A stretch of 64,000 nt of DNA from an uncultured Cellvibrionales bacterium (GTDB taxonomy: Bacteria > Pseudomonadota > Gammaproteobacteria > Pseudomonadales > Dasaniaceae): positions 1-64,000 of the forward strand of contig CAJVZD010000006.1 in assembly GCA_913019905.1 (NCBI GenBank), read 5' to 3'. Position 1 is the first letter of the stretch; each line of letters starts with the position of its first letter. The translations under genes were made by a program, and so were the position numbers. The notes beneath the pieces are model-generated. The model saw only the letters and a list, made by a program, of their open reading frames with translations. It ran no database searches and was not told the DNA's origin. Positions 38,699 to 48,900 of this stretch are shown piece after piece.

Positions 38699-39174
38699 TG
38701 GGAATCTCCTGAATGGTTGATTTTCAATAAACTTGTTTTCAGTACCTTAGACGTAGAGCTGGTGGTCAACCTCAAGTGCTGTCACAAATATTGCCATTTC
38801 CTCGGTCATCGACAAAGATGACAGCGATTCATTAACCCGATGTGAGCAATTAGTGACCTACCCGATAGGCTGAATTGTAGGCAATATGTAGTTTTTAGAA
38901 TGATTAAACTCTCCGCTAAAGTCACTGATCGAGGCATTGCTCGGCATATTCACTCTTTTAATCAATAAGATTTGTTGAGGTGAAAGGCCACGTAAAAACG
39001 AAAAATCCAAGTTAGTGAATCGATTGTCTTTGATAGATATTCATTTGCATCGCAAAGCTAAAACCGTTCATTTTGATAGATTATTCTGCTCTTCCTTGAT
39101 GTAAAGAGGTTCTAGTGACATCATGCGAATTTGTATTCGTTGAAATTTAATAATCTGATCAAAAAGGTTTCTCT
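38699..39174. other. 476-bp gap before msrB
   Basis: No gene or repeat was recognised. It is AT-rich and separates the divergent lipoprotein and msrB genes, so it should contain both promoters. Confidence 0.35.
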
Positions 39175-39564
39175 ATGACTAGTCGATATAATGAATTATC
39201 TGCGGAAGAGCAGCATGTCATCATTAATAAAGGTACTGAGCGACCGTTCACTGGAAAGTATGATGACTTCACCGAGGGTGGTCTGTACGTTTGTAAGCAA
39301 TGTGACGCAGCCCTTTATCGGTCAGAGCATAAATTCAATTCACAGTGCGGGTGGCCAAGTTTCGACGATGAGATTGCAGGTTCTGTGAAACGCGTGCCCG
39401 ATGCAGACGGTTCAAGAGTCGAAATATTGTGCAGTCAATGCGATGGGCATCTCGGCCATGTTTTTGAGGGCGAGCGCCTAACGGAGAAAAATATTAGACA
39501 TTGTGTTAATTCGATTTCGATGAATTTTGTCAGTAGTGATGATGCGAATGGCGAGCAAAAATAA
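39175..39564 (+). CDS. msrB: Peptide-methionine (R)-S-oxide reductase
   Basis: Repairs methionine-R-sulfoxide in oxidised proteins. Two zinc CxxC pairs (C40/C43 and C86/C89) are intact, as are [16 protein letters not shown] and the catalytic C110 in [10 protein letters not shown]58 is in the position of the recycling cysteine. The length is 129 aa. A stand-alone gene. Confidence 0.95.
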   Translation: MTSRYNELSAEEQHVIINKGTERPFTGKYDDFTEGGLYVCKQCDAALYRSEHKFNSQCGWPSFDDEIAGSVKRVPDADGSRVEILCSQCDGHLGHVFEGERLTEKNIRHCVNSISMNFVSSDDANGEQK

Positions 39565-39728
39565 TCGTATTCGTTGTTAACTACAATGTTTGAGGTGTTA
39601 TTGGACGCGAGCGCGAGCCAGGAATGCAAGTCAAATACAAGGTGGCTATTCGCAATATAACCGTGATGAACAATTACCGTAGTTACCAAGGCTACCACGA
39701 TCGACAGAGTATTAAATGAGAGGGCTTT

Positions 39729-40625
39729 ATGGCAATTCCATTTGTTCGAGAGATGGACTTTGAGTATGGTGTATTACAGGACGTTGCTCCTGGACTTCGT
39801 CGCATGGTGGTCAAAAACCCTGGGGGTTTTACTTTTCACGGCACAAATACCTATGTTATAGGATCCGGTGAAGTCGCGGTGGTGGACCCTGGTCCACGCA
39901 ATGAAAACCACTTAAAGTCGCTAACGAAAGCGCTGAGTACCGAGTCGATAACTCACATCCTTCTTACCCATACCCATATGGATCACTCGCCTGCGGCCAA
40001 GCCGTTAAAAGAGAACTCCGGTGCCAAGACTTACGCCTATGGGCCTCATGGCGCTGGGAAGCTCGATATGGGAATAAAAGTTGAAGAGGGCGGCGATATG
40101 GAGTTCGTGCCGGACGTTGCGGTTCGTCATGGTGATACCATTAAGGGAAAGAGCTGGGAGGTGGAGTGTGTTTATACCCCCGGTCATACTTCCAACCATA
40201 TGTGCTTTGCTCTACCGGATAAAACGGGTCTGATTACAGGTGATCACGTCATGGGCTGGTCGACCAGTGTAATTGGTCCGCCCGATGGAGACATGAAAGA
40301 TTATATGGCCAGTCTCGACTTGCTGGTCGCGCGCGGCGACAAAACGCTCTGGCCCGCCCACGGAGACGCAATTCGCGACCCAGCACCTTTCTTAAGAGAA
40401 TTTATCGCACATCGGCATGCCCGTGAAGTTCAGATCAGCGCTTGTATCGAAAACGGTTTAACTGATATTAGAGCGATGGTTAAGTCTATGTATGCCGACG
40501 TGGATGAGCGCCTGCATCGCCCGGCTGCGATGTCTGTACTCGCACATTTACAGAATATGGTCGCGACCGGCAGAGTTCGTTGCGAGGGTGACGTGACCCT
40601 GGACACGGTCTATCGTAATACGTGA
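39729..40625 (+). CDS. MBL-fold metallo-hydrolase (LACTB2-like)
   Basis: A 298-aa metallo-beta-lactamase-fold hydrolase with the zinc motif HTHMDH at residues 81-86, further ligands in TPGHTSNH and TGDHVMG, and AHGD. A C-terminal winged-helix-like tail (about 215-298) is typical of the LACTB2/RNase-like or thioester hydrolase groups. The substrate is not evident; given the CoA-linked neighbours, a thioester hydrolase is possible. Confidence 0.85.
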   Translation: MAIPFVREMDFEYGVLQDVAPGLRRMVVKNPGGFTFHGTNTYVIGSGEVAVVDPGPRNENHLKSLTKALSTESITHILLTHTHMDHSPAAKPLKENSGAKTYAYGPHGAGKLDMGIKVEEGGDMEFVPDVAVRHGDTIKGKSWEVECVYTPGHTSNHMCFALPDKTGLITGDHVMGWSTSVIGPPDGDMKDYMASLDLLVARGDKTLWPAHGDAIRDPAPFLREFIAHRHAREVQISACIENGLTDIRAMVKSMYADVDERLHRPAAMSVLAHLQNMVATGRVRCEGDVTLDTVYRNT

Positions 40626-40852
40626 CATTGGCGACGAATGGAGCATCTATTCCCGCCCAGCTCCATAGTTTTCTCGTCCAGCTCCATAACCGTGAGCTAT
40701 CGTTTAGTATTAACCGTTTGAGTGTCGAAGACGGCAATAACGTTTCTAATACAAATGCATAGTTTAAAACTCGATTGGCATCGCAATTACTGTGAGTCTC
40801 AAAATGGGGTGCAGTAATTTTCTTCAGCTAAATCTCACTATTGGATAGTTCA

Positions 40853-41455
40853 ATGATAAAAGTCTACGGCGATATAATTTCCGGAAATTGTTTTAAGGTG
40901 AAACTGATTCTAGAGCTGACAGGAACGCCCCACGAATGGATTCATACCGACGTGGTAAAAGGCGATACGCGGACAGAAGAGTTTCTCAAGAAAAATGTCA
41001 ACGGACGTATCCCGTTGGTCGAATTTGAGGACGGCACATTCTTGCCTGAATCTAATGCGATATTGTATTATTTCTCACTGGGTTCTGACTACTGGCCGCA
41101 AAGTAAGCGGCAGCAAGCGGAAGTTTTGCAGTGGATGTTCTTCGAACAATATAGTCACGAGCCCTTTATTGCTACGTCGAGGTTCTGGATTAAGTTTCTG
41201 GATGGCAAAGAACAGTTTTCAGAAAAGCTCGCTGAAGCTCAGCCCAAAGGGTATGCAGCTCTGGATGTTATGGAGTCTCAACTGAAAATTGCCGATTGGT
41301 TTGTTGGTGATCATCCGACAATTGCCGATATTGCATTGTTTGCCTATACGCATAAAGCTCATGAGGGTGGTTTCGAGCTGGATAATTATCCTGCTATCAG
41401 GCGCTGGATTACTCGTGTGGAAGCTCTTGCTGGATTCGTAGCCATGCCCGATTGA
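40853..41455 (+). CDS. Glutathione S-transferase family protein
   Basis: A 200-aa protein with an N-terminal thioredoxin-like domain (IKVYGDIISGNCFKVKLIL, with NGRIPLVEFEDG and LPESNAIL at the glutathione site) and a helical C-terminal domain with PTIADIALFAYTHKA. ATG at 40853 restores the usual start; a TTG lies four codons earlier. It may detoxify electrophiles from the nearby catabolic enzymes, which is inference. Confidence 0.9.
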   Translation: MIKVYGDIISGNCFKVKLILELTGTPHEWIHTDVVKGDTRTEEFLKKNVNGRIPLVEFEDGTFLPESNAILYYFSLGSDYWPQSKRQQAEVLQWMFFEQYSHEPFIATSRFWIKFLDGKEQFSEKLAEAQPKGYAALDVMESQLKIADWFVGDHPTIADIALFAYTHKAHEGGFELDNYPAIRRWITRVEALAGFVAMPD

Positions 41456-41543
41456 TGGGCCAACTATTAGGCCTGGAAATTGTTTACTCTATTCTGCGAG
41501 TATTATATTTTTTGGTATTCATCGATTAGATCGGGAGTCGATC

Positions 41544-42728
41544 ATGAAAGGACCATTGCATGGCATTAGAATCGTCGATCTAACATCGATGATTTCAGGC
41601 CCTATTGCCACGATGCTGCTTGCTGATCAAGGGGCAGACGTTATAAAAGTTGAGCCACCGTCCGGTGATTTAGTGCGTTTTTTGGGCGCGGGTAAAAAGG
41701 GTATTTCCGGTACGTTTTTGTCCTCTAATCGCAACAAAAGATCGGTAGTTCTGGACCTTAAAACAAAACAAGGTGTCGAGTTGCTTAAAGAGCTAGTGAA
41801 AACCGCTGATGTTTTTGTGCAAAATTTCCGTCCCGGTGCAGTCGATCGAATGGGGATTTCTGAAAAGGTATTGCGGGCGATAAAGCCGGATTTGGTCTAT
41901 GTCTCCATATCTGGTTTTGGAGAAACGGGGCCTTATTCACACAAGCGAGTATACGACCCGGTAATCCAGGCGCTGTCAGGCCTGGCAGCTATCCAAGCAG
42001 ATCGCGAGACGGGGCGTCCGCGTATGGTCCGAACGATCGTGCCCGATAAATTAACAGCAGTCACTGCTTCTCAGGCGATTACAGCCGCTTTGTTTGCCCG
42101 CGAGCGTTCCGGCTCCGGACAGCATGTAAGGCTGTCGATGCTCGATGCGATGATTTCGTTTCTTTGGCCGGAAGGATTAGTGCAGTTGACTTTCCCCGGA
42201 GGCGAGAAGTCTTCATCACGTACCCAACTGGCACAGGATCTTGTTTTTGAAACGGCCGATGGCTATATGACGGCGGGTGCGGTGTCTGATATTGAGTGGA
42301 AGGGAATGTGTGAGGCTTTCGAAAAGCCCGAGTGGTTAGAGGACGAACGTTTCAATACGGCGCACAAGCGCGTTGTGAACGTTGCCGATCGTCTCAAGGC
42401 GACACAGGAAGTACTATTAACGCGTCCGCGAGAAGAGTGGCTGAAAATTCTTGACGAACATGGTGTGCCTTGCGCGCCCATATTGACGAGAGAAAACCTG
42501 CTGGAACATCCTCAAATACTAGAGAATGCGATTGTCGAAACCATGGATATTCCCGAGCTTGGAGAAGTGCGACAACCTCGTCCCGCGGCGCAATTTTCGC
42601 ACACGCCGGCGAGTATTCATTCGGCAGCACCGGGATTGGGTGAGCACAGCAATGAAGTATTGCGGGAGCTGGGCATTGATGAAGAAGCTATTGTTGAATT
42701 TCGTGCGAAAGGCATTGTGCAGGGCTAG
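41544..42728 (+). CDS. CaiB/BaiF family CoA-transferase
   Basis: A 394-aa class III CoA-transferase that moves CoA between carboxylic acids. N-terminal GIRIVDLTSMISGPIATMLLADQGADVIKVE; the catalytic Asp is D138 in YDPVIQALSG; the NRNKRSVVLDL and FGETGPY motifs are present. ATG at 41544 has GGAG 12 bases upstream. Specificity cannot be read from the sequence. It follows the GST gene by 88 bp. Confidence 0.92.
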   Translation: MKGPLHGIRIVDLTSMISGPIATMLLADQGADVIKVEPPSGDLVRFLGAGKKGISGTFLSSNRNKRSVVLDLKTKQGVELLKELVKTADVFVQNFRPGAVDRMGISEKVLRAIKPDLVYVSISGFGETGPYSHKRVYDPVIQALSGLAAIQADRETGRPRMVRTIVPDKLTAVTASQAITAALFARERSGSGQHVRLSMLDAMISFLWPEGLVQLTFPGGEKSSSRTQLAQDLVFETADGYMTAGAVSDIEWKGMCEAFEKPEWLEDERFNTAHKRVVNVADRLKATQEVLLTRPREEWLKILDEHGVPCAPILTRENLLEHPQILENAIVETMDIPELGEVRQPRPAAQFSHTPASIHSAAPGLGEHSNEVLRELGIDEEAIVEFRAKGIVQG

Positions 42729-43186
42729 CCATTTATCGGAAACAACAACTATTCAGGCTTTTTGGCAAAAATTCACTGAATTACGTATTGTGTAATACGG
42801 TTGATGGCCAGAGGCTATAATTTAGAAACCTCTTACGATGGACTTTTGTAAAAGGAGTCTCTATTCTTCCTCTCCAGTTGTTTGTCCTTTGTACAGTTAG
42901 AAAAATTTAAAACAAGGTACTTATTCACGCAACCCATTCGGACACATAGCTTGCTCTGCGTTCTCCCTCGGCATAGGGGCTACTTAACAGTTATAATCCC
43001 CCGAGAATATTCAGCCGAGAGAGTTTTACAATAATAGGAAAAGTAATTTCAGCAGCGAGTATGTCGTTTGTATTACTTGCGCACAATATAATTGATGTCT
43101 ATTGGATGATGGTTTTTGTATTTACGGCTTATCAGCTGAATGCGTAAAATTCATCCTGTCCAATGTCGAAATAGAGAGGTAAATCA
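42729..43186. other. 458-bp gap before the iorAB-like genes
   Basis: No gene, repeat or clear terminator was seen. It presumably holds the promoter for the molybdenum-hydroxylase operon. Confidence 0.35.
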
Positions 43187-43687
43187 ATGATCACGTTAAA
43201 GGTCAACGGTAAAGAGCAAACGCTGGATGTAGCGCCGGATACACCCCTCTTGTGGGTAATTAGGGAAACACTGGCTTTGACCGGCACAAAATTTGGTTGT
43301 GGAATTGCGCAATGTGGTGCCTGCACCGTGCATTTGAACGGTCACCCGATACGCTCCTGTGTAACGCCCGTCGCCACGGCAGACGGCGCTGACATAACCA
43401 CTATTGAGGGGCTAGGTAGTGAGGATGCGTTACACCCTGTCCAGGAGGCATGGATTGCAGAGCAAGTTCCGCAATGTGGGTATTGTCAGTCGGGGCAGAT
43501 AATGTCCGCCGTCGCATTGTTGAATAATTCGCCAAACCCTACGGATGGAGAAATTGACGCGGCGATGTCGGGTAACGTGTGTCGTTGTGGAATGTACGGC
43601 AGAATCAAAAGTGCGATAAAGACCGTTGCCAATGGCCCGGTACAAATGTTCGATCCAACAGCGACTCAGGAGGTGCAGCATGGGTAA
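43187..43687 (+). CDS. [2Fe-2S] subunit of an isoquinoline 1-oxidoreductase-like molybdenum hydroxylase
   Basis: Small iron-sulfur subunit (166 aa). The plant-type cluster has C38, C43, C46 and C58 ([15 protein letters not shown]); the second cluster has C97, C100, C132 and C134 (QCGYCQSGQ and [10 protein letters not shown]). It passes electrons from the Mo subunit to an acceptor. It overlaps the next gene by 8 bp, so the two are one operon. It resembles IorA as I recall it. Confidence 0.92.
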   Translation: MITLKVNGKEQTLDVAPDTPLLWVIRETLALTGTKFGCGIAQCGACTVHLNGHPIRSCVTPVATADGADITTIEGLGSEDALHPVQEAWIAEQVPQCGYCQSGQIMSAVALLNNSPNPTDGEIDAAMSGNVCRCGMYGRIKSAIKTVANGPVQMFDPTATQEVQHG

Positions 43688-45914
43688 GTGGAGTAGGCGT
43701 GGTTTTATAACTGCAGGACTGGTTGGCGGTGGAGCACTTGTAGTCGGTATCGCTATACGACCCGGACATCGAGCACCTGATATGGCAAAGTATGTTGCCA
43801 AAGAGGGTGAAAACCTGATCAATGCCTGGGTGAAGATTGATGAAAAAAATCATGTCACCGCGATCGTTCCGCATTCAGAGATGGGGCAGGGTGCACAGAC
43901 TGCGCTCACTCAAATGTTAGCTGATGAATTGGATGCTAAATGGGAAGATGTGACGTTTATTGAAGCCCCGGCCGAAGACGAATATGCTAATCATGCTATG
44001 GCTAAAGGTTACATCTTAGGAGATTCAAAAATTCCCAGTGTTCTCGTCGGTACGGTCGATGGAGTCTTTCTGCAAGCCTCTAAAGCAATGCATTTACAAA
44101 TTACCGGAGGCAGTGCCAGTATTCGTACGACCGGTGTTTATGGTATGCGGGTGGCCGGTGCTGCAGCGCGGGAGATGTTAATCGAGTCGGCGGCTGAGAG
44201 CTGGGGAGTTAATACCGCTGAGTTGTCGACAGATCAAGGTATCATCAGTCATAAAGCCAGTGGTAAGCAAGCGCCCTATGCGGAATTCGCAGCCCTCGCT
44301 GCCCAGAAAAATCCGCCCACTACGCCGCAGCTGAAAACGCCCGACCAGTTTAAAATAATGGGGCGCGACAAGCCTCGTTTTGACATTCCTTCTAAGGTCG
44401 ATGGCACCGCGCAGTTTGGCATTGACGTGGTTGTCGACGACATGAAGTATGCGACCATCAGCGCGGCTCCCGTATTTGGCGCAAAGCTGGATAAATTCGA
44501 CGCGAGCGCTGCTGAGAAAATGCCCGGTGTGGTTGCCGTGGTTAATCTCGAAGACGCCGTTGCGGTTGTTGCCGATGGGTATTGGCAGGCGAAACAAGCA
44601 CTGGCTCAGATAAATATAAGCTGGACGAAGACCGCTAATGATAAGGCAAGTAGTGATACCTTGTTCGAGCAGTTTCAAACTGATATGGATAAAGCCAAAG
44701 CGTCCGGGGATTCAAAGACTGATGTGAAGGTGGGGGATGTTGAGTCTGCCTTCGAGAATTCCGATAACGTTATTCAAAGAAATTACCGTGTTCCCTATCT
44801 CGCTCATGCTTGCATGGAACCCATGAATGCCGTTGCAAAAGTAAGTAGCGATCACTGTGAGATTTGGACGGGTACGCAAAATCCGTTGGGTTTTAAGCAC
44901 GATGTCGCCGCCGCTTTGGGTTTTGAAGCGAGTCAGGTGCGCATGAACAATTATGTCATGGGTGGTGGTTTTGGTCGTCGAGCGACTTCCGATGCCGTAA
45001 TCCAGGCCGCTAAAATTTCTAGAGCGGTCAGCATGCCGGTAAAATTGATTTGGTCTCGCGAAGAAGATGTACAGCACGATCACTATCGTCCGGCTGTTGC
45101 CTCTAATTTTAGCGCCGTGCTAAATGCCGACGGAATGCCTACTGCTTGGGAAAATCAATTTGTCGATAAACACGAGCCGGTTGAGGCACCGCATATATTA
45201 TATGGGATTGAAAACCAGCATATTCACTATGCCGATAGTCCTACTCATATTCCTTTTGGCCCCTGGCGTAGCGTCGATCATTCTCAGCATGGTTTCTTTA
45301 CCGAGTCATTTATTGACGAGTTAGCGCACGAGGCAAAACAGGACCCTTACCAATATCGACGGGAATTGTTGCGGGATAGTCCTCGTCATTTAAATGTCTT
45401 AGATATGGTCGCCGAAAAAGCTAACTGGAGCCAACCGTTAGGGGAAAATCGTGGTCGTGGTATTTCTTTGCAAGAATCCTTCGGTTCGATTGTTGCAGAA
45501 GTCGTGGAGGTGACGGTTAACGACGGGAAGGTGAGCGTCGACCGTGTTGTCGTTGCAGTCGATCCTGGTTTTGCGGTTTCTCCTAATGGTCTTAAAGCCC
45601 AGATGGAATCGGGTGTTATATACGGTCTCACTGCGGCATTACATGGTGAAATATCGATTGATCAAGGGCAGGTCGTACAAACCAATTTCGACAGTTATCC
45701 CATGGTGCGAATGAAAGATGCTCCGCTTATTGAAACTCACATTATCAACAGTTTTGAAAGCTGGGGAGGCGCAGGGGAACCCGGGACGCCAGGAACGGCG
45801 CCAGCGTTGACCAACGCTATTTACGCTGCAACGGGAACTCGTATTCGAGAACTTCCCGTTAGCAAATATGACCTGAATGCCGTGTTTGGCGAAGAGAAAG
45901 GCGCGGCGAGTTAA
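43680..45914 (+). CDS. Molybdopterin-binding subunit, IorB-like xanthine-dehydrogenase family
   Basis: A 744-aa large subunit. The N-terminus carries a twin-arginine signal ([19 protein letters not shown]), so the complex is exported folded to the periplasm or its membrane face. Cofactor loops are GGGFGRR near residue 428 and [15 protein letters not shown] near 700, with the catalytic Glu in GEPG. It hydroxylates an N-heterocycle or oxidises an aldehyde, with water as the oxygen donor. ATG at 43680 is backed by AGGAGG; the frame extends upstream inside the small-subunit gene. No cytochrome c subunit or XdhC-like insertion factor lies beside it. Confidence 0.9.
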   Translation: MGKWSRRGFITAGLVGGGALVVGIAIRPGHRAPDMAKYVAKEGENLINAWVKIDEKNHVTAIVPHSEMGQGAQTALTQMLADELDAKWEDVTFIEAPAEDEYANHAMAKGYILGDSKIPSVLVGTVDGVFLQASKAMHLQITGGSASIRTTGVYGMRVAGAAAREMLIESAAESWGVNTAELSTDQGIISHKASGKQAPYAEFAALAAQKNPPTTPQLKTPDQFKIMGRDKPRFDIPSKVDGTAQFGIDVVVDDMKYATISAAPVFGAKLDKFDASAAEKMPGVVAVVNLEDAVAVVADGYWQAKQALAQINISWTKTANDKASSDTLFEQFQTDMDKAKASGDSKTDVKVGDVESAFENSDNVIQRNYRVPYLAHACMEPMNAVAKVSSDHCEIWTGTQNPLGFKHDVAAALGFEASQVRMNNYVMGGGFGRRATSDAVIQAAKISRAVSMPVKLIWSREEDVQHDHYRPAVASNFSAVLNADGMPTAWENQFVDKHEPVEAPHILYGIENQHIHYADSPTHIPFGPWRSVDHSQHGFFTESFIDELAHEAKQDPYQYRRELLRDSPRHLNVLDMVAEKANWSQPLGENRGRGISLQESFGSIVAEVVEVTVNDGKVSVDRVVVAVDPGFAVSPNGLKAQMESGVIYGLTAALHGEISIDQGQVVQTNFDSYPMVRMKDAPLIETHIINSFESWGGAGEPGTPGTAPALTNAIYAATGTRIRELPVSKYDLNAVFGEEKGAAS

Positions 45915-45932
45915 TTGTCTTAAAATAACGAC

Positions 45933-45962
45933 CGTGACTTGGTTCCCAAATAACAAGTCACG
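45933..45962. repeat. 9-bp inverted repeat after the IorB-like gene
   Basis: CGTGACTTG (45933-45941) pairs with CAAGTCACG (45954-45962) around a 12-base loop. It starts 18 bases after the stop codon; no T-run follows. Confidence 0.6.
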
Positions 45963-45970
45963 AAATTAAG

Positions 45971-46015
45971 TTATTGATAGATTGGTTATTGATAGATTGG
46001 TTATTGATAGATTAG
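45971..46015. repeat. Three tandem copies of a 15-mer
   Basis: ttattgatagattgg is present twice exactly and once with one change (45971-45985, 45986-46000, 46001-46015). Confidence 0.9.
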
Positions 46016-46059
46016 TTGTTTTGAAGAAATTGCCAGTTCTGTGTTCTTTTGGTAAAAAG

Positions 46060-46090
46060 GCGATGTCATTCCGATGCCATCGCTTTTTTT
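46060..46090 (+). terminator. Rho-independent terminator of the iorAB-like operon
   Basis: GCGATGtCAT pairs with ATGcCATCGC and is followed by seven T residues. It lies 145 bp past the stop codon, after the 15-mer repeats. Confidence 0.8.
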
Positions 46091-46259
46091 ATGGTCACGT
46101 TTTATTTTCAGTCAGTGGCCTAACTGAGCAGCTTAGCACCGTTTAGATTCATCCCTTCAGGCTTGTGTCGTAATTTTCACGCGACCTCAATCTCAGGCAG
46201 TGCTACAGCTGGAGGTGTTAAAGCCGAAAATAAAAACTAATAAATAGAGGTTGATAAAA

Positions 46260-47423
46260 ATGAAAAAATGGAAAGTTCTTACGGTAATAACTTTTTTGGT
46301 TGTTGTCGCAATTATTCATTTCGTTGTTCCAGCGGTGCTGGAAAACTCAATGAATATTACGACTCCACATGAAAAATACGCTATATCAGAAAAGGCGAGA
46401 AAGCTTCATCAGGAAATAGTTGTTGCGGATTTGCATACCGATTCACTCTTATGGAAACGCGATTTGACCCAGTGGAGTAATCGGGGACACGTCGATGTTC
46501 CAAGGTTGCAGGCGGGCAATGTTGCGCTGCAATTATTTACCGCCGTAACTAAGAGTCCGGCGGGACAAAACTACGAAAGCAATGATGGTGAAAGTGACAA
46601 TATCACTGCGTTGGCTATTGCTCAGCTGTGGCCAATGCGAACATGGGATAGCCTGGCGGAGCGCGCTCTCTATCAAGCAGAAAAATTAAGCCGTCTCGCA
46701 GACGATGTTCCCGAGTATATTTCCTTCGTTACCAATAGCACAGAGTTAACGGAAGTGTTGAATAAGCGCTCTGCAGGGAAGAAGATAACGGCGGCAATTT
46801 ATGGTATCGAAGGCGCCCACGCCCTGGAGGGAGAGTTATCTAATTTGGATCGACTTTTCACTGCTGGTTTGAGAGTTGTTGGCTTAACACATTTTTTCGA
46901 CAACCTCCTGGCAGGATCTTTACATGGAACCAGTGGTGCCGGTTTAACAGATTTCGGCAAACGGGTGGTTCTGAGGGCGATGGAAAAAGATATGATCATT
47001 GATGTCGCGCACCTCTCTCCTCGAGCCGTTAGCGAAGTTCTCGCAATGATTGACAAACCTGTCGTTCTGTCGCACGGCGGTATGAAGGGAGTCTGTGATA
47101 CGTCGCGTAACCTAGAAGATGAATTGATGAAGTCAATCGTAGCAAAAGGTGGGTTAATTGGTATTGGATTCTGGGATGGGGCTGCTTGTGATACCAGTCC
47201 CATAGGCGTCGTTAAGTCAATACGTTACGCGATCGACATGCTCGGCGTAGATCATGTGGCTTTAGGGTCCGATTACGATGGTTCGACAGAGGTGCAATTT
47301 GACATTTCCGAGCTGGCAGTTCTCACTCATACCATGATTGAGCAAGGGTTTAGTGAAGAAGAAATTAGGAAGGTTATGGGCGGTAATACGATAAGATTTT
47401 TCCTGGCTAACTTGCCGAAATGA
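46260..47423 (+). CDS. Membrane-anchored dipeptidase (peptidase family M19)
   Basis: A 387-aa renal-dipeptidase homologue with an N-terminal signal anchor (about 5-28). The zinc ligands are recognisable: HxD in DLHTDS (H59, D61), the bridging Glu in YGIEGAHALEG, and later His residues in LTHFFDNLL and SHGGMKG; LGSDYDGS supplies the conserved Asp. It acts on dipeptides, D-amino acid peptides or related amides in the periplasm. ATG at 46260 is nine bases after AGAGG; TTG at 46251 has no spacing. Confidence 0.92.
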   Translation: MKKWKVLTVITFLVVVAIIHFVVPAVLENSMNITTPHEKYAISEKARKLHQEIVVADLHTDSLLWKRDLTQWSNRGHVDVPRLQAGNVALQLFTAVTKSPAGQNYESNDGESDNITALAIAQLWPMRTWDSLAERALYQAEKLSRLADDVPEYISFVTNSTELTEVLNKRSAGKKITAAIYGIEGAHALEGELSNLDRLFTAGLRVVGLTHFFDNLLAGSLHGTSGAGLTDFGKRVVLRAMEKDMIIDVAHLSPRAVSEVLAMIDKPVVLSHGGMKGVCDTSRNLEDELMKSIVAKGGLIGIGFWDGAACDTSPIGVVKSIRYAIDMLGVDHVALGSDYDGSTEVQFDISELAVLTHTMIEQGFSEEEIRKVMGGNTIRFFLANLPK

Positions 47424-48183
47424 TTTACGGATGGTGACAGCCCCTGTGAATTTCTTGTAAGTTGGTCATTTCACTATTGAAGTGCACTGTTTACATTTGT
47501 TTTCGACATCTTGTTTAAGCGACCCTTATATCGGACGCGGATATGAGGGGGGAGCGCTAAGAAAGCGGGACTAAAAAAAACTGCGTAGTATCCTGTGCAA
47601 TTATGGCTTACGGTTATGACTTACAGTGAAGGCTTACAGATAGAAATGAATCTGAAAAACACGGTCGTTTGTTAACTGACTTGCAATAGGTGGGTAATAA
47701 ATGGCACAGCCCATACTAGAACACAAATCCGGCTATTCGGCTAAAGGTGCATCGAGTGTTCTATTTCGCAATCAAGAGTTGCAGGAGTTTTCACGGTTTG
47801 ATTTTGACGAATGGCCTTCAGGCGTTGGCACAGTCCGTCGAAGAGCGACAAAATGGTGGCGATGCCACCACTCCAGTGCAACCGCGGTATAATTAATTAG
47901 TTAGGTTCTTATTGACGCGAGTGGCCGGGAAAGTCGGTGGCTGTGACAGTATAGGCTGCCCCGCGTCGCATCACTTTAATCTTTGGAACTGCATCAAATC
48001 CTACCAATCAATTGCTCTTCTCGCGGATCCGCGCGTGCTTCGGGCACTGGAATCGATGGTAAATACTGTGGGCTTGATGTTGACATATTTTTCGTGAAGC
48101 GATATATTTTACTGTAATAGACTGATTGGTCTATATTGTGATGAAAGATTATTCTTTTCAAAAATGTCAGCGAGGAACTTGTG
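47424..48183. other. 760-bp gap with repeats and a doubtful 63-codon frame
   Basis: A frame at 47701-47892 (63 codons; starts MAQPILEHKSGYSAKG) has a GGTGGG site upstream but no recognised family. It could be a truncated relic or a genuine small gene. Three degenerate 13-mers (ttatggcttacgg type) lie at 47601-47639. No terminator was identified. Confidence 0.3.
47601..47639. repeat. Three degenerate tandem 13-mers
   Basis: ttatggcttacgg, ttatgacttacag, tgaaggcttacag, head to tail. Confidence 0.7.
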
Positions 48184-48573
48184 ATGAGCGGTGTGGATAT
48201 TGGTATTATGCCATTTTCGAAAATGATGGGAGTTGAAATTACCAACGCCAGTGAAGAGGGTGTTACCGGCACGCTAAAAGTGAGGCCAGACCTCTGTACC
48301 AGTAGGCAAATTATTCACGGTGGCGCAATAATGGCATTCGCCGATGCATTGGGTGCTATAGGTGCTACGTTTAGCCTTCCCGAAGGTGCAAGCGGCACCA
48401 CAACCTTGGAAAGTAAGACGAATTTTATTCGTGGCGCCAATGAGGGAACAACAGTGCTTGGTGTCACGAGTCCTGTTCACATAGGGCGTAGAAGTTCCGT
48501 TTGGCAAACGAAGATTTCTCGGGAGGACGGAAAGACGGTCGCCGTAGTGACACAAACTCAGCTTGTTTTGTAA
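48184..48573 (+). CDS. PaaI-family hotdog thioesterase
   Basis: A 129-aa single hotdog domain. The motif RQIIHGGAIMAFADALGAIGA is the hallmark (HGG plus the helix Asp) of the PaaI and hydroxybenzoyl-CoA thioesterase class; FIRGANEGTTVLG and GRRSSVWQTKI continue the fold. It hydrolyses an acyl- or aryl-CoA. ATG at 48184 is preceded by GAGGA with seven-base spacing; an adjoining GTG is possible. Confidence 0.9.
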   Translation: MSGVDIGIMPFSKMMGVEITNASEEGVTGTLKVRPDLCTSRQIIHGGAIMAFADALGAIGATFSLPEGASGTTTLESKTNFIRGANEGTTVLGVTSPVHIGRRSSVWQTKISREDGKTVAVVTQTQLVL

Positions 48574-48900
48574 GTGTTCTCAGCGGATTTGTTCTATCAT
48601 GTCTCAAAGATTGTCAAAATTGCAGGCGTTAGTGGTGGTGCCTGGATCGCCTAGGTCAGGGGTTTAAGCCTTTTAGCAAGGTCGCCCTTGCGCTCCGCGT
48701 TTTTCTTTCTCTTAGCTCGTACAGCAGTTGACCGTGGGGCGACACCTTGTGATGGCCTTGGGTACTACGAACAGGGAATCACGAATAGGGAATGACGAAC
48801 AGGGTATTACTAATAGTGTATGCTGTACCCCAATTCGTTTCGTATTCGGTCGGCGTTTTAATACAAAATGTAGTCATTGCATAACTAACAGGAAACATAA
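48574..48900. other. Gap before the MoxR/VWA pair
   Basis: 327 bp without a gene. It carries the four 14-mers at 48767-48822 and a possible long inverted pair (gtcgccc near 48681 and ggggcgac near 48736). The MoxR-gene promoter should lie here. Confidence 0.4.
48767..48822. repeat. Four tandem degenerate 14-mers
   Basis: acgaacagggaatc, acgaatagggaatg, acgaacagggtatt and actaatagtgtatg, immediately head to tail, about 80 bp before the ATPase start. Confidence 0.85.

Noticed and set aside
45971..46015. Considered as CRISPR-like repeats
   Set aside because: Units are directly adjacent with no spacers, and no cas gene is in the window.
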